A DNA stretch of 63,195 nucleotides from CAYLXC01 sp964387865 (GCA_964387865.1 CAYLXC010000003.1:1-63195), one strand, 5' to 3'; shown: positions 50,466 to 60,493, counted from the stretch's first letter. Numbers and translations: made by a program. The notes: generated by a model from the letters alone, not told the origin.

Positions 50466-52065
50466 TCAAATTAATTTTTTGATAATCATACTTATCGTTG
50501 CATTCTTACTGAGACTACTTCCTTTAAATTTTCCAAGTTTTACATCAGAAGAAGCAAGGGTTGCTCAGAGAGGTTACTCTCTTTCCGCAACTGGCGAGGA
50601 TGAGTTAGGTAGATCTTTTCCACTTTTGTTTAATTCCTCTACAGATTATCAGTTGCCAGCTGTTACATATTTGACAGCAGTAGGTACTTTAATATTTGGG
50701 AAATCCGATTTAGGGGTAAGAATACCTTTTATTCTAATCTCAGTTATTATGCTGATAATTATTTTTAAAGTTTCGAAAATTTTTAGTATAGATAAGAAAT
50801 TCCAGTTTTTGTCAACTTTTATTATGGCTTTTTCACCTGCATTAATATTCTATTCCAAAATTCCTAATGAGGTAATACTGATAACCTTTAGTTTCGTATT
50901 ACTCTTTTATTTGTTATCTAGGAAAAAGATAAATCCAATAATAATTTTAATTATAGTAATTTATTCTTTAACAATTTCGAAGATAGTTTGGTGGACACTA
51001 ATCCCGTATGTTTCTATAACTTTATTATTTTTTCAACCGAATTTAATAAAAAGGACAAAGTTAAAGATATTGCTTTTAACATTAATATTAACAATTACGG
51101 CAATTTTTTTATTTTGGCACAGCCCAAATTCATCAAAAAGTTTTTTAGAGAATGACTTTTCAACTTTTCATGAAAATAATTTAATAACTATTATCAATCG
51201 ACTTAGGGGGGAAGGATTAGAATCCGGCTGGCCTCCTCAATTAGTCAAAATATTATTCAATAAATTAAATATTTTAGCCTCTTCATTATTGAATTGGCTA
51301 TCACAATTCGGATTTGCCTCCCTTTTTGGCCAATTTTACGATAACAGAGTTGGAGGTTATTTTAGCATGGGTTTGTTTACCAAAGTTTTGATATTCCCTT
51401 TTGTAATGGGGCTAATTCATTTAAAAAGTAATAATTACAGAAAATTTAGAGTAATGATTTTGTATATTTTGATTTTAACTTTTCCTTCCGTTTTTATTTA
51501 TCCTAGAGAGAGCATAAATATATTAATTATGACTATTCCCTTCATAACTTTCATTATAGCTTTGGGTTTAATTCATTTTAATAAGTTTTTAATATATTTA
51601 ACGTTAGCTTTAATAGTTTTTGAAGTTTACATTAATGCAATCTATCTCACACCAGAGATAAAAAAATCTAATCAGATTCGTCCACAATGGATTAAAACAC
51701 TTGCAATAGATGCCTATAATCTTTCCATTAACAATCAAGTAGCAATTTCTGATAATATTGTCTCAGATATTGCTCCATTTTTACAATGGTATACACCATT
51801 AAATGCGATAAAGAATTCCCAAATACAATTTCCTTACAGATTCCAACAAAAAGACTTTGCAAATGTAAAAATTATTAGCTCTGAAGCAACTTTTTATAAC
51901 TGCGGATTAGATAAACCTACTTTAATTATTTCAAGCAATAGGGATCTTGCGAAGATTCAAAGATGGTTAAATTTAAATGCTGACGAAATTATTGAAAATG
52001 AATATAAAGATAATTTAGGGGTTACTATTGCATACCTTCTCCAACCAAAAATATGCGTAAACTAA
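50434..52065 (+). CDS. PMT_2-family membrane glycosyltransferase, tandem copy 1
   Basis: This 543-residue protein is the first of five tandem PMT_2 genes. The expected Asp-Glu of the first loop is replaced by FTSEEARVA (Glu39-Glu40), while ATGEDELGRSFPLLF and LGVRIPFIL keep the family pattern. About a dozen membrane segments and a C-terminal soluble part with LQWYTPL follow. Asp-to-Glu change at the catalytic position could lower or alter activity. The ATG lies inside the GT87 gene. The end overlaps copy 2 by 13 bp. Confidence 0.75.
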   Translation: MMISKIKVKLNQINFLIIILIVAFLLRLLPLNFPSFTSEEARVAQRGYSLSATGEDELGRSFPLLFNSSTDYQLPAVTYLTAVGTLIFGKSDLGVRIPFILISVIMLIIIFKVSKIFSIDKKFQFLSTFIMAFSPALIFYSKIPNEVILITFSFVLLFYLLSRKKINPIIILIIVIYSLTISKIVWWTLIPYVSITLLFFQPNLIKRTKLKILLLTLILTITAIFLFWHSPNSSKSFLENDFSTFHENNLITIINRLRGEGLESGWPPQLVKILFNKLNILASSLLNWLSQFGFASLFGQFYDNRVGGYFSMGLFTKVLIFPFVMGLIHLKSNNYRKFRVMILYILILTFPSVFIYPRESINILIMTIPFITFIIALGLIHFNKFLIYLTLALIVFEVYINAIYLTPEIKKSNQIRPQWIKTLAIDAYNLSINNQVAISDNIVSDIAPFLQWYTPLNAIKNSQIQFPYRFQQKDFANVKIISSEATFYNCGLDKPTLIISSNRDLAKIQRWLNLNADEIIENEYKDNLGVTIAYLLQPKICVN

Positions 52066-53714
52066 TAACTAAAGAAACTGTTACATTGCTTTCTTTAATC
52101 TTTCTTGCGGTATTACTTAGATTTTTTAAGCTGTCAGAATACCCTGTTCAACTTAATCATGATGAAGTTACCCAATTATATGATGCAATATCTATTGCAG
52201 AAACTGGAAGAGATGTGTATGGGAATTTTCTTCCCTTTATCTTTCCTTCAATAGGGGATTATAAACCTCCTTTTTATACTTACATAACTAGTATTTTTTA
52301 TATCTTTTTCGGAGGTGGTGAATTAACCATTAGGCTTCCAGCTGCTTTGTTTGGTACATTGATGATTCCTGCAATTTATTTATTTGTTATTAAATTTATA
52401 GGAGATAAAAGAATTGCACTTTTCGCAGCATTTTTTACTGCGATTGCTCCTTTTGAAATATTTTTTTCCAGAAAAGGCTTCGAAAGCGGAACTGGTATTT
52501 TCCTAATGCTTTTGGGATTTTCATGCTTATTTATTTATCTGGGAAGGAAAAAGCATTTAATTTGGATTTACCTTGCGGCAGTAATTTTTGCTGCCAATGT
52601 GTACATCTATTTCTCGCATGCAATTATAATTCCATTGCTTCTTGTCGCGTTCTTTCTTATCTATAGACAGAACTTTGTGAAAAATCTTACAAAATTCTTA
52701 ATTCCCTCTCTACTGTTTATAAGTTTAATTTTGCCCCTTATTCTATTAATTGTTGTAAACTCTGACACAAGATTTAGATCTCAAACAGTATTTATTACAC
52801 AAGATGTCAATCTTGGAAGACAGATTGGATATGTTCAAACAAACAATGTATTATTGGATACTTTCTTAAGATATAAAATAACTTTTGATTTTATTATTAA
52901 CAGATACTTACAGCAGTTTAATCCAATTTACTTATTTGGTAACGGGTTAGATTTCATCAATCAAAGCCCAATCGGTGTTGGTCCACTACTTTTAATCCAA
53001 CTGCCATTCCTAATCTTAGGGATATGGTATTTAATTAAAAGTAATCATCTAAATGAACAAAAAAAATTTATTGGAGTTTGGATTATCTTAGGAATGTTAC
53101 CAAGTGGCTTAACCTTTGAACAGCACAGTCCTCACAGAAGTATTATGGTTTTTACCATGTTAAATGTTATTTCAGGAGCAGGTCTATACATTTTTATCAT
53201 TTTTGTAAATAATTTAAGCAGGAAAATAAGAATCAAAATTGTAATTTTTTCAGCAGTAGTATTGGCTTTTGCAATTAATTTTATATATTTTATTCATATG
53301 TATTTTGTGAATTATCCTTTTGAAAAATCCCAGTATTTACAATACCCTTTTAAGCAAGTCTCTCAGTACATTTGGTCTCAATATAATAATTTTGACCAAA
53401 TAATCTTTGATCCTCAGTTTGGGCAGACTGCTCCAATAATAGGAGTTGGGGCTCAATATTATATTGCATACTATGGGGATTATTTGCCGGAGAAATTACA
53501 AAAAGATTACAAAATAGGCAAGAAGCCAAGAGAAACAAAATTTGATAAATTTTCCATAAGGCAGGTATATTGGCCGGAAGATAAACAATTAAAAAATGTA
53601 CTTATAGTTGCAAGTCCTTGGAGTATACGAATGGATGATATTGATGAGAGATTAATAGTTAAAAGATTTGATTTCTATGATGGTCAAGCAGCATTTTATG
53701 CAATAAAATTATAA
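52053..53714 (+). CDS. PMT_2-family membrane glycosyltransferase, tandem copy 2
   Basis: This 553-residue copy has LNHDEVTQLYDAISIAETG (Asp37-Glu38) and GDYKPPFYTYITSIFYIFFGG. The segment APFEIFFSRKGFESGTGIFLMLLGF corresponds to the SPW-SRxxFE motif of its siblings. HSPHRSIMVFTML stands where the others have SPHALR. The C-terminal domain of about 110 residues has YIAYYGDYLP. It is part of an array whose members share order but differ widely in sequence, so they probably act on different sugars or positions. Confidence 0.8.
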   Translation: MRKLITKETVTLLSLIFLAVLLRFFKLSEYPVQLNHDEVTQLYDAISIAETGRDVYGNFLPFIFPSIGDYKPPFYTYITSIFYIFFGGGELTIRLPAALFGTLMIPAIYLFVIKFIGDKRIALFAAFFTAIAPFEIFFSRKGFESGTGIFLMLLGFSCLFIYLGRKKHLIWIYLAAVIFAANVYIYFSHAIIIPLLLVAFFLIYRQNFVKNLTKFLIPSLLFISLILPLILLIVVNSDTRFRSQTVFITQDVNLGRQIGYVQTNNVLLDTFLRYKITFDFIINRYLQQFNPIYLFGNGLDFINQSPIGVGPLLLIQLPFLILGIWYLIKSNHLNEQKKFIGVWIILGMLPSGLTFEQHSPHRSIMVFTMLNVISGAGLYIFIIFVNNLSRKIRIKIVIFSAVVLAFAINFIYFIHMYFVNYPFEKSQYLQYPFKQVSQYIWSQYNNFDQIIFDPQFGQTAPIIGVGAQYYIAYYGDYLPEKLQKDYKIGKKPRETKFDKFSIRQVYWPEDKQLKNVLIVASPWSIRMDDIDERLIVKRFDFYDGQAAFYAIKL

Positions 53715-53717
53715 TAT

Positions 53718-55373
53718 ATGGTTAAGATGAAAATTAAATACGCTCTATTATTAATAGTCATAGCAGCATTTTTCTTAAGATTTTATAAATTAGGAGAAAT
53801 CCCTTCTGCACTAAATTGGGACGAGATATCGATTGGGTATAATACATACTCTATTTTAAAAACTGGAAAAGATGAATGGGGCCAATTTTTTCCAATACAT
53901 TTTAAAGCATACGGTGAATACAAGCTTCCTGCTCAAGTTTATCTTAGCATTCCTGGAATATATTTATTTGGTTTAAATGAGATGGGGGTAAGAATTACAC
54001 CAGCAATTTATGGAACCTTAACTGTTTTTGTAATGTTTTTCTTAGGTAGAGCAATGTTTAGTAGTAATGCGATTGGTTTACTATCCGCATTTCTTTTAGC
54101 AATATCTCCTTGGCATATTCAGCTTACTCGAGCTTCATTTGAGTCATCGTTGGCAACATTTTTTGTTGTTTTGGGTATATTTTTTTTAGTTAAAGGGTTT
54201 AAGGATCAAAAGTGGTTCATATTTTCAATGATCCCTTTTGCACTATCTATTTTTACATACAATAGTGCAAGGATTTTTACGCCACTTTTTTTAATATTTG
54301 CATTTTTAGTTTGTAGAAAACATTTAATAAAATATAAGAAATTTGTAGTAGTTGCTGTAGTCGTTTTTGCAATTTTACTACTACCGCTTACCCCGTATAT
54401 TTTAAGCGGTGAAAGAAGCGCAAGGTATAAATTAGTAAGCATTACTGATGAGGCAGGACTAATACCTAGAATAAATGAGAATCGGGGAAATTCAAATTTA
54501 CCACCCCCCCTACCCCGTCTGATTCACAACAAAGTTACCTATATAAGCTTCTATTTTACGAGAAATTATTTATCTCATTTTACACCGCAATTTCTATTTA
54601 TTTCTGGTGCACCTCACAAACAGCATCATGTACAAAATATTGGTCAACTTTATTTATTCCAAGTACCACTTTTGTTTATAGGACTTTGGGGATTATTTAA
54701 GTTTAAGCAAAAATTTAAAGGTTTGTTACTCTCCTGGTTATTCTTGGCGTTTATCCCAGTATCCATAACTGGTGATAGTATTCCTCATGCGCTAAGGACC
54801 CTTATTGCTGCGCCATTATATCAATTAGCAAGCGCATTTGGGGCATATCAGGCATTTTTGTGGTTAAAGAAATATTCCAAAGTGTGGATGGGGATTGCTC
54901 TCTTGTCAATTTTTGTTCTATTTTTCTGGCAATTTAAAAGTTATCTTTACAATTATTACAGTGTTTATCCCTTTCTTTATTCCAGAGATTGGCAATATGG
55001 ATATAAACAAGTTGTGAGTTACATTGGGAAACATCAAGAGAAGTATGATTTAATAGTCTTTACCCGTCACTACGGAGAACCGCATATGTTTACTTTATTT
55101 TATTTGAATTATGATCCGCAAAAATATCAAAATGATCCTAATCTGGTAAGATTTGAAACTTTTGACTGGGTGAGAGTTTTAAAGTTTGATAAATTCTATT
55201 TTCCGGATTTGGGGGATGAGGGGACAAGATTTGAGGATGTTATCAAGCAAAATCCTGGGAAGAAATTGCTGTTTATAGGTAGGGGAGGGGATTTCCCCAA
55301 AGAAATCCCAAGATTATATTCTATAAATTTCCTCAATGGAGAAAATGCTTTTGATATTGTGGAAGTAAAATGA
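53718..55373 (+). CDS. PMT_2-family membrane glycosyltransferase, tandem copy 3
   Basis: This 551-residue copy has LNWDEISIGYNTYSILKTGKD (Asp35-Glu36) and GQFFPIHFKAYGEYKLPAQVY. SPWHIQLTRASFESSLATFFVVLG and DSIPHALRTLIAAPLY follow. The soluble C-terminal domain has FTRHYGEPHMFTLFYLNYDP. A C7 run at 54504-54510 encodes part of NLPPPLPR in an extracytoplasmic loop and is unusual in this AT-rich sequence. It begins 3 nt after copy 2. Confidence 0.8.
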   Translation: MVKMKIKYALLLIVIAAFFLRFYKLGEIPSALNWDEISIGYNTYSILKTGKDEWGQFFPIHFKAYGEYKLPAQVYLSIPGIYLFGLNEMGVRITPAIYGTLTVFVMFFLGRAMFSSNAIGLLSAFLLAISPWHIQLTRASFESSLATFFVVLGIFFLVKGFKDQKWFIFSMIPFALSIFTYNSARIFTPLFLIFAFLVCRKHLIKYKKFVVVAVVVFAILLLPLTPYILSGERSARYKLVSITDEAGLIPRINENRGNSNLPPPLPRLIHNKVTYISFYFTRNYLSHFTPQFLFISGAPHKQHHVQNIGQLYLFQVPLLFIGLWGLFKFKQKFKGLLLSWLFLAFIPVSITGDSIPHALRTLIAAPLYQLASAFGAYQAFLWLKKYSKVWMGIALLSIFVLFFWQFKSYLYNYYSVYPFLYSRDWQYGYKQVVSYIGKHQEKYDLIVFTRHYGEPHMFTLFYLNYDPQKYQNDPNLVRFETFDWVRVLKFDKFYFPDLGDEGTRFEDVIKQNPGKKLLFIGRGGDFPKEIPRLYSINFLNGENAFDIVEVK

Positions 55374-55387
55374 AAATTAAACCATGC

Positions 55388-55402
55388 TATGATTAAGCTA
55401 TG
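55388..55402 (+). promoter_or_regulatory. Possible internal leaderless promoter
   Basis: TATGAT (55388-55393) followed by 6 nt and the ATG at 55400 repeats the leaderless pattern. The 26-nt space before this gene is one of the few intergenic spaces in the array, so copies 4 and 5 may have their own transcript. Confidence 0.45.
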
Positions 55403-56938
55403 TTCTTATCTACTTTTGTAAAGCCAAAGTATTTGCTGATCATAATTTGTATTTTATTTCTATTTACAAGATTATATAAGATTTCCGAAATTCCATCCTC
55501 AGTTTATTGGGATGAAGCGTCTATTGGGTATAATGCTTACTCAATTGCCCAGACAGGAAAAGATGAATGGGGTGATTTTTTACCCATTCACTTTAGAGCC
55601 TTTGGGGAGTTTAAGTTACCAATATATATTTATTCTGTCGTACCTTTTATTAAAGTATTTGGCTTAAATGAATTTTCGGTAAGAATTCCATCAGTAATAT
55701 TTTCACTGGGAGTAGTTATCCTAACATATTTTCTAGGAAGGAGATTAACAGGAAATACGCTTATTGGTTTATGGAGTATTTTTTTTGTAACCATTTCCCC
55801 TTGGTTTTTTATCTTCTCGAGAACAGGGTATGAGGCAACGGCAGGTTTAATGTTTTATATTTTAGGAATTTATTTATTTTTATCATATAAACAAAATAAA
55901 TGGCTCATATTTTTTTCAGTTTTTAGTTTTATTTTAAGTATCTACAGTTATAACAGTTTTAGAATTATTTCCCCATTAACAATCTTAGTGTTATTCTTTT
56001 TTGGTTTTACAGATTTCACAAGTTCTATTAAAGGTAGAGTTCTTCCACTAATATTCTCATTTATTGTGATTACATTAAGTATGATTCCTATAGTAAGGCT
56101 TTATACTTTAGAAGCAGGTGGCCTATCACGATTTCAGGCAGTAGGTGTAGAGAGTAGTGGAACCTTTTTTAAAAATTATCTTTCTTATTTTAGTTTGGAT
56201 TTTTTACTTACAAATGGCGACAGAAATTTACGAAGTCAACAAGCAGGCTTTGGACAGCTTAATTTAGTTGAACTAATATTTATTCTGATAGGGAGTTTCT
56301 TTATAATAAGTAAGAAAATAAAATATGGTCTACTGACTGGATTATTACTTTTGCTGAGTCCTGTTCCAGCTGCTCTTACTAAAGAATCACCCCATGCCCT
56401 ACGTTCCATAGCCACAGTTCCTTTTCTCGCAATCTTGTCAGCATTTGGAGTTATTTATACAGGCAAATTTTTGAAGTTTAGATATTTTGAAATCATTGTT
56501 GTACTAGCATTAACGGTTTTTCTTATGCATTATTTTGTTAATTTTATAACTGTATATCCTGGTAAAGCTTCCGAAGCATGGCAGTATGGATACAAAAAAA
56601 TATTTATGGATTATGAGGATGAATTTCAAAAATATGATCGAATAATTATTTCAGATGCATACGCTCAACCGTATATCTTTGCTCTATTTTACCTAAAATA
56701 TGATCCGGAAAAATTTCAAAGAGAAGTTGTAAGAAATAGTATTGATAAATGGGGTTTCTCAACAGTCTCTAAATTTGGTAAATTTGAATTTGGAAAAGTT
56801 AATGAACTTTTAAAGAGTGGAAACGGAAAAAGATTAATATTTGCATCAACTATGGAAGAGGTAGCTAATGCAGATACACTGGGAACAATTAATTTTTTGG
56901 ATGAAACTTTGGCTTTTAGGGTATATTCAAAACAATGA
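55400..56938 (+). CDS. PMT_2-family membrane glycosyltransferase, tandem copy 4
   Basis: This 512-residue copy has VYWDEASIGYNAYSIAQTGKD (Asp38-Glu39) and GDFLPIHFRAFGEFKLPIYIY, very close to copy 3. SPWFFIFSRTGYEATAGLMFYILG and ESPHALRSIATVPFLA follow. The C-terminal domain has DAYAQPYIFALFYLKYDPEKFQ, matching copy 3. The two are probably the most recent duplicates in the array. It has its own -10-like box and overlaps copy 5 by 4 bp. Confidence 0.82.
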   Translation: MFLSTFVKPKYLLIIICILFLFTRLYKISEIPSSVYWDEASIGYNAYSIAQTGKDEWGDFLPIHFRAFGEFKLPIYIYSVVPFIKVFGLNEFSVRIPSVIFSLGVVILTYFLGRRLTGNTLIGLWSIFFVTISPWFFIFSRTGYEATAGLMFYILGIYLFLSYKQNKWLIFFSVFSFILSIYSYNSFRIISPLTILVLFFFGFTDFTSSIKGRVLPLIFSFIVITLSMIPIVRLYTLEAGGLSRFQAVGVESSGTFFKNYLSYFSLDFLLTNGDRNLRSQQAGFGQLNLVELIFILIGSFFIISKKIKYGLLTGLLLLLSPVPAALTKESPHALRSIATVPFLAILSAFGVIYTGKFLKFRYFEIIVVLALTVFLMHYFVNFITVYPGKASEAWQYGYKKIFMDYEDEFQKYDRIIISDAYAQPYIFALFYLKYDPEKFQREVVRNSIDKWGFSTVSKFGKFEFGKVNELLKSGNGKRLIFASTMEEVANADTLGTINFLDETLAFRVYSKQ

Positions 56939-58524
56939 AAGTCACTAAATTACTGCTAATTGTAATCATATTATTGGCATTTACTTTAAGAGTGTATAAA
57001 TTGGATAGCGTGCCACCATCAATATCTTGGGATGAGGCAGCTTTTGGTTACAACGCATGGACAATTGCAAATTACGGAAGAGATGAGTACGGAAAATTTT
57101 TTCCGTTATATTTTAAATCTTTTGGGGATGATAAACATCCTGTGCATATTTATATAACAGCAATTTTTGTAAAACTTTTGGGGTTAAATGAATTTTCAAC
57201 AAGGCTTCCTTCTGCAGTATTTGGTACTTTGAATGTACTTTTAATTTATTTTTTAGGAAAATTATTTTTTAAAAAGGAAATGATTGCCTTTTCTGCAACA
57301 CTATTTTTGGCAATATCACCATATAATATTCATTTTTCTCGCTTTAATCATGAGGCAAATTTTGCATTATTTTTTCTAATGTTAGCACTAGTTCTATTTT
57401 TCTATTCCATAAAAAAGCATAAAAAAATACTGGTTTTTTCTGCACTAAGTTTTGCAATCTGCCTTCTAACATATCATAGTGCAAAAATAGTTGTTCCACT
57501 TATTGTCTTATTTCTTTTCATAATGTATTGTAGAGAAATTTTAAGAGATAGGGCGGATTTTATTCTATCAATTTTTGTTGCAACTATTCTTTTAGTAACT
57601 ATTTTTTTAAACCCTCAATTATTAGGTATTGCTAGAGTAAGTCAAACGTCATTAAGTAGTGAGGCAGCTAAAGAAACTAATTTGTATGAAATTACCAAAA
57701 ATGAATTCTTAGGAAAAATTAATTTGGTCTCCATACAATACAGCTGGCATTTTATGCCCCAGTTTCTCTTTATTACAGGCGATAAAAATCCTAAATTATC
57801 TTCACAAACCGGAGAGTTTTATAAAATAGATGCACTTTTTCTTATAATTGGTGTAATTTCCCTCCTTTATAAAAAAAGCAGAGAGGGTGTTTCACTCCTT
57901 TTGTGGGCACTCATAGCACCTATCCCTTCAAGCTTAGTTGCAGAATCCCCTCATGCTGCGAGAGCATCATTTATGATGGGAAGCTGGCATTTAATTTCTG
58001 CATTAGGATTTTATACTCTATTAATTTTTTTTAAGAATTACTACTTAAAAATTGGCGCATTTCTAATAATTATTTCTTTTCTTACCATTTCACTCTTTGG
58101 ATATTTGAATTATTATTTTGGTGAATATACAAAAAGGTATGCAATTGAGTGGCAATATGGTATGAAGCAAATTGTTGAATATGTAAAAGATCATCCCGAG
58201 TATCATGAGATCTATGTTACAGATGTACGTTCACAACCTTATATTTACTTTATATATTATTTACAAACTCCTTTGCCTGATTATTTAAATACTGTTCTAT
58301 ATAACCGTTCAGAAACTAATAAAAGCTACAATTTAGTTTCATATTTTGATAAATATTATTTTGGTGGATGGGATATAGTTGAAAGTATGCCGAATAAAGG
58401 AGTGTTATATATTGTTACATCCAGCCAATATGATGGATTAAAATATAGAGAATTATTTGATATAAAAAGAATAATTTATTACCCAAACGGCACAAGTGCA
58501 TTTTATCTAGTGAGTGCTCCATAA
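56935..58524 (+). CDS. PMT_2-family membrane glycosyltransferase, tandem copy 5
   Basis: This 529-residue copy has ISWDEAAFGYNAWTIANYGRD (Asp33-Glu34) and GKFFPLYFKSFGDDKHPVHIY. SPYNIHFSRFNHEANFALFFLMLA and ESPHAARASFMMGSWH follow. The C-terminal domain has TDVRSQPYIYFIYYLQTP, aligned with the QPYIFALFYL of copy 4. It overlaps copy 4 by an ATGA junction and ends 23 nt before the GT2 gene. Confidence 0.82.
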   Translation: MKVTKLLLIVIILLAFTLRVYKLDSVPPSISWDEAAFGYNAWTIANYGRDEYGKFFPLYFKSFGDDKHPVHIYITAIFVKLLGLNEFSTRLPSAVFGTLNVLLIYFLGKLFFKKEMIAFSATLFLAISPYNIHFSRFNHEANFALFFLMLALVLFFYSIKKHKKILVFSALSFAICLLTYHSAKIVVPLIVLFLFIMYCREILRDRADFILSIFVATILLVTIFLNPQLLGIARVSQTSLSSEAAKETNLYEITKNEFLGKINLVSIQYSWHFMPQFLFITGDKNPKLSSQTGEFYKIDALFLIIGVISLLYKKSREGVSLLLWALIAPIPSSLVAESPHAARASFMMGSWHLISALGFYTLLIFFKNYYLKIGAFLIIISFLTISLFGYLNYYFGEYTKRYAIEWQYGMKQIVEYVKDHPEYHEIYVTDVRSQPYIYFIYYLQTPLPDYLNTVLYNRSETNKSYNLVSYFDKYYFGGWDIVESMPNKGVLYIVTSSQYDGLKYRELFDIKRIIYYPNGTSAFYLVSAP

Positions 58525-58547
58525 GAATCTGCTAAACTAGAGAGGTT

Positions 58548-59333
58548 ATGAATTTATCTGTAGTCGCCGCAACCCTAAACGAGGAGGAAAATATTGGTAA
58601 ATGTTTAGAATCCATTAAAGATATAGCATGGGAGATTATTATAGTTGATGGGGGATCAACAGATCAAACTGTTGGGATTGCCAAGAAATTTAGAGCAAAA
58701 GTTATTCAAACAGACAATCCTCCCAATTTTCATATAAATAAAAATAAGGCCATAGATGCTGCATCGGGTGGTTGGATTTTGCAACTTGATGCAGACGAGG
58801 TGGTAACAGAGGATTTGGCGGATGAAATTAAGAAAGTTGTTAATCTAAAATCAGATATTAACGGGTATTGGATACCTCGAAAAAATTTTTTCCTGGGAAG
58901 ATTTTTAACAAAAGGTGGGCAATATCCTGACTATACGCTAAGGTTATATAGAAACGGTAAAGGTAGACTTCCTGCTAAAGATGTTCATGAGCAAGCTGTA
59001 GTGGAAGGTAGGACTGGTCATCTGAAAAATGACCTTTTACACCTAAGGGATAGAAATTTCTCCGAGTATATGATGAGATTCAACAGGTATACAGATCTTC
59101 TGGCATCACAGATTAAGCAAGATATTAAACTTAACATCTTATCGTTTTCAGACTACATTTTTATTAAACCCACTTTTTGGTTTATCAAAGCATACCTAAG
59201 ACATAGGGGATATGTTGACGGTTTCCCAGGATTTGTTTTTGCGCTATTTTCATCTTTAAGATTCCCTGTAGCTTATATGAAGAGTCGTATAAACTACAAA
59301 GACGAAGCAGATAATGAAATGGAAATTAAATGA
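58548..59333 (+). CDS. GT2 glycosyltransferase, WaaE/KdtX-like
   Basis: This 261-residue GT-A enzyme has LSVVAATLNEEENIGKCLES (3-22), IVDGGSTDQTV (32-42), the metal motif DADEVVTE (81-88), PRKNFFLGRFLTKGGQYPD and DVHEQAVVEG. The C-terminal part has a probable membrane-associated segment (FVFALFSSLRFPVAYM). It is a third member of the 46547/47450 family. AGAGAGG lies just before the ATG as a weak ribosome site. It overlaps the next gene by 4 bp. Confidence 0.83.
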   Translation: MNLSVVAATLNEEENIGKCLESIKDIAWEIIIVDGGSTDQTVGIAKKFRAKVIQTDNPPNFHINKNKAIDAASGGWILQLDADEVVTEDLADEIKKVVNLKSDINGYWIPRKNFFLGRFLTKGGQYPDYTLRLYRNGKGRLPAKDVHEQAVVEGRTGHLKNDLLHLRDRNFSEYMMRFNRYTDLLASQIKQDIKLNILSFSDYIFIKPTFWFIKAYLRHRGYVDGFPGFVFALFSSLRFPVAYMKSRINYKDEADNEMEIK

Positions 59334-60493
59334 AAAAGTTAGACGGAATTAGTGATGACCTAAAGAAAATTTTACTACTTTTCCTAACGTGGAGAATTTT
59401 ACTTTTTTTATTTTTACTATTTGCAGTAAATTCTGTTCCTTTAGCACAAGAAGATAGATTCTTGGGAGGAGGACCTATTAATTATAAGTTTTCACCAGAG
59501 CTTTTTTCTTGGGCAAATTTTGACGGGGAACATTACTTATCAATTGCAATATTTGGGTATAAAGGATTAGAGCAGGCCTTTTTTCCTGTATACCCGATGA
59601 TAATATCTTTTGTTTCAAAACCTTTTTCTCCAGATCTCTTCTCAGCATTTGTTTCATCGACTGCTGCTGGAATAATAATTTCCCAAACGTCAATTATATT
59701 AGCATTAATTTTCCTTTGGAAGCTTTTACGCCTTGATTTTTCAAAACAGATTTCTTTTTTAACTTTAATTTTACTTTTATTTTTTCCAACATCCTTTTAT
59801 TTTGCTTCAGTTTATAATGAGTCTTTGTTTTTACTCCTTGCAATTTTATCGTTTTACTGTGCTAGGACAAATAGATGGGTTCTTGCCTCGATTTTCGGAT
59901 TTATTGCATCTGCCACGAGGATTTTTGGATTGCTTCTTTTTCCAGCACTTCTTATTGAGGCCTGGCAAAATAAGTTGTCTTTTAGAAGAATGCTTGTGCT
60001 TTTCTTAATCCCCTTGGGGCTTGGAGTGTATATGATCTATCAATATCTTACAGTTGGGAATGCTTTGGCTTTTTATAATCTGCAGAAAATCGTAGGAGAG
60101 CAGCACCAATCTGGTTTTACTTTTTTACCACAAGTTTACTTTAGATATATAAAAATGCTTTTAACTGTTGATATGACACATCCTATTTATCAGACAATTG
60201 TTTTAGAATTTATTGTGGGAATTCTATTTTTTTTCCTTCCAATTTATGGTTACTTTAAAAAGATTAGAGTTTCTTATTTAGTTTTTGCATTACTTGGTTT
60301 TCTAATGCCAACAATTCAAGGAAGTTTTTCATCTGTCCCAAGATATGTGATTGTATTTTTCCCATCTTTTTTGGCAGCTGCATTATGGATTGAAAATAAA
60401 CCAGGAGTATTAAAACTTATCATCTTGATTTCTTCTTTAACTATTCTATTTATAGAAACAACACTATTTTTAAGAGGATATTGGGTAGCATGA
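59330..60493 (+). CDS. PIG-V-like polytopic mannosyltransferase
   Basis: This 387-residue protein is a good PIG-V-type match. SWANFDGEHYLSIAIFGYKG carries the acidic and His residues of the first loop, and QAFFPVYPMII is the FFPxYP motif. FFPTSFYFASVYNESLFLLLAI has the characteristic NES, and SATRIFGLLLFPALLIEAW the TRxxG stretch. About ten membrane segments are present. The family transfers mannose from dolichol- or polyprenyl-phosphate mannose. A more divergent relative is at 21114(-). The stop overlaps the next gene's ATG. Confidence 0.82.
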   Translation: MKKLDGISDDLKKILLLFLTWRILLFLFLLFAVNSVPLAQEDRFLGGGPINYKFSPELFSWANFDGEHYLSIAIFGYKGLEQAFFPVYPMIISFVSKPFSPDLFSAFVSSTAAGIIISQTSIILALIFLWKLLRLDFSKQISFLTLILLLFFPTSFYFASVYNESLFLLLAILSFYCARTNRWVLASIFGFIASATRIFGLLLFPALLIEAWQNKLSFRRMLVLFLIPLGLGVYMIYQYLTVGNALAFYNLQKIVGEQHQSGFTFLPQVYFRYIKMLLTVDMTHPIYQTIVLEFIVGILFFFLPIYGYFKKIRVSYLVFALLGFLMPTIQGSFSSVPRYVIVFFPSFLAAALWIENKPGVLKLIILISSLTILFIETTLFLRGYWVA

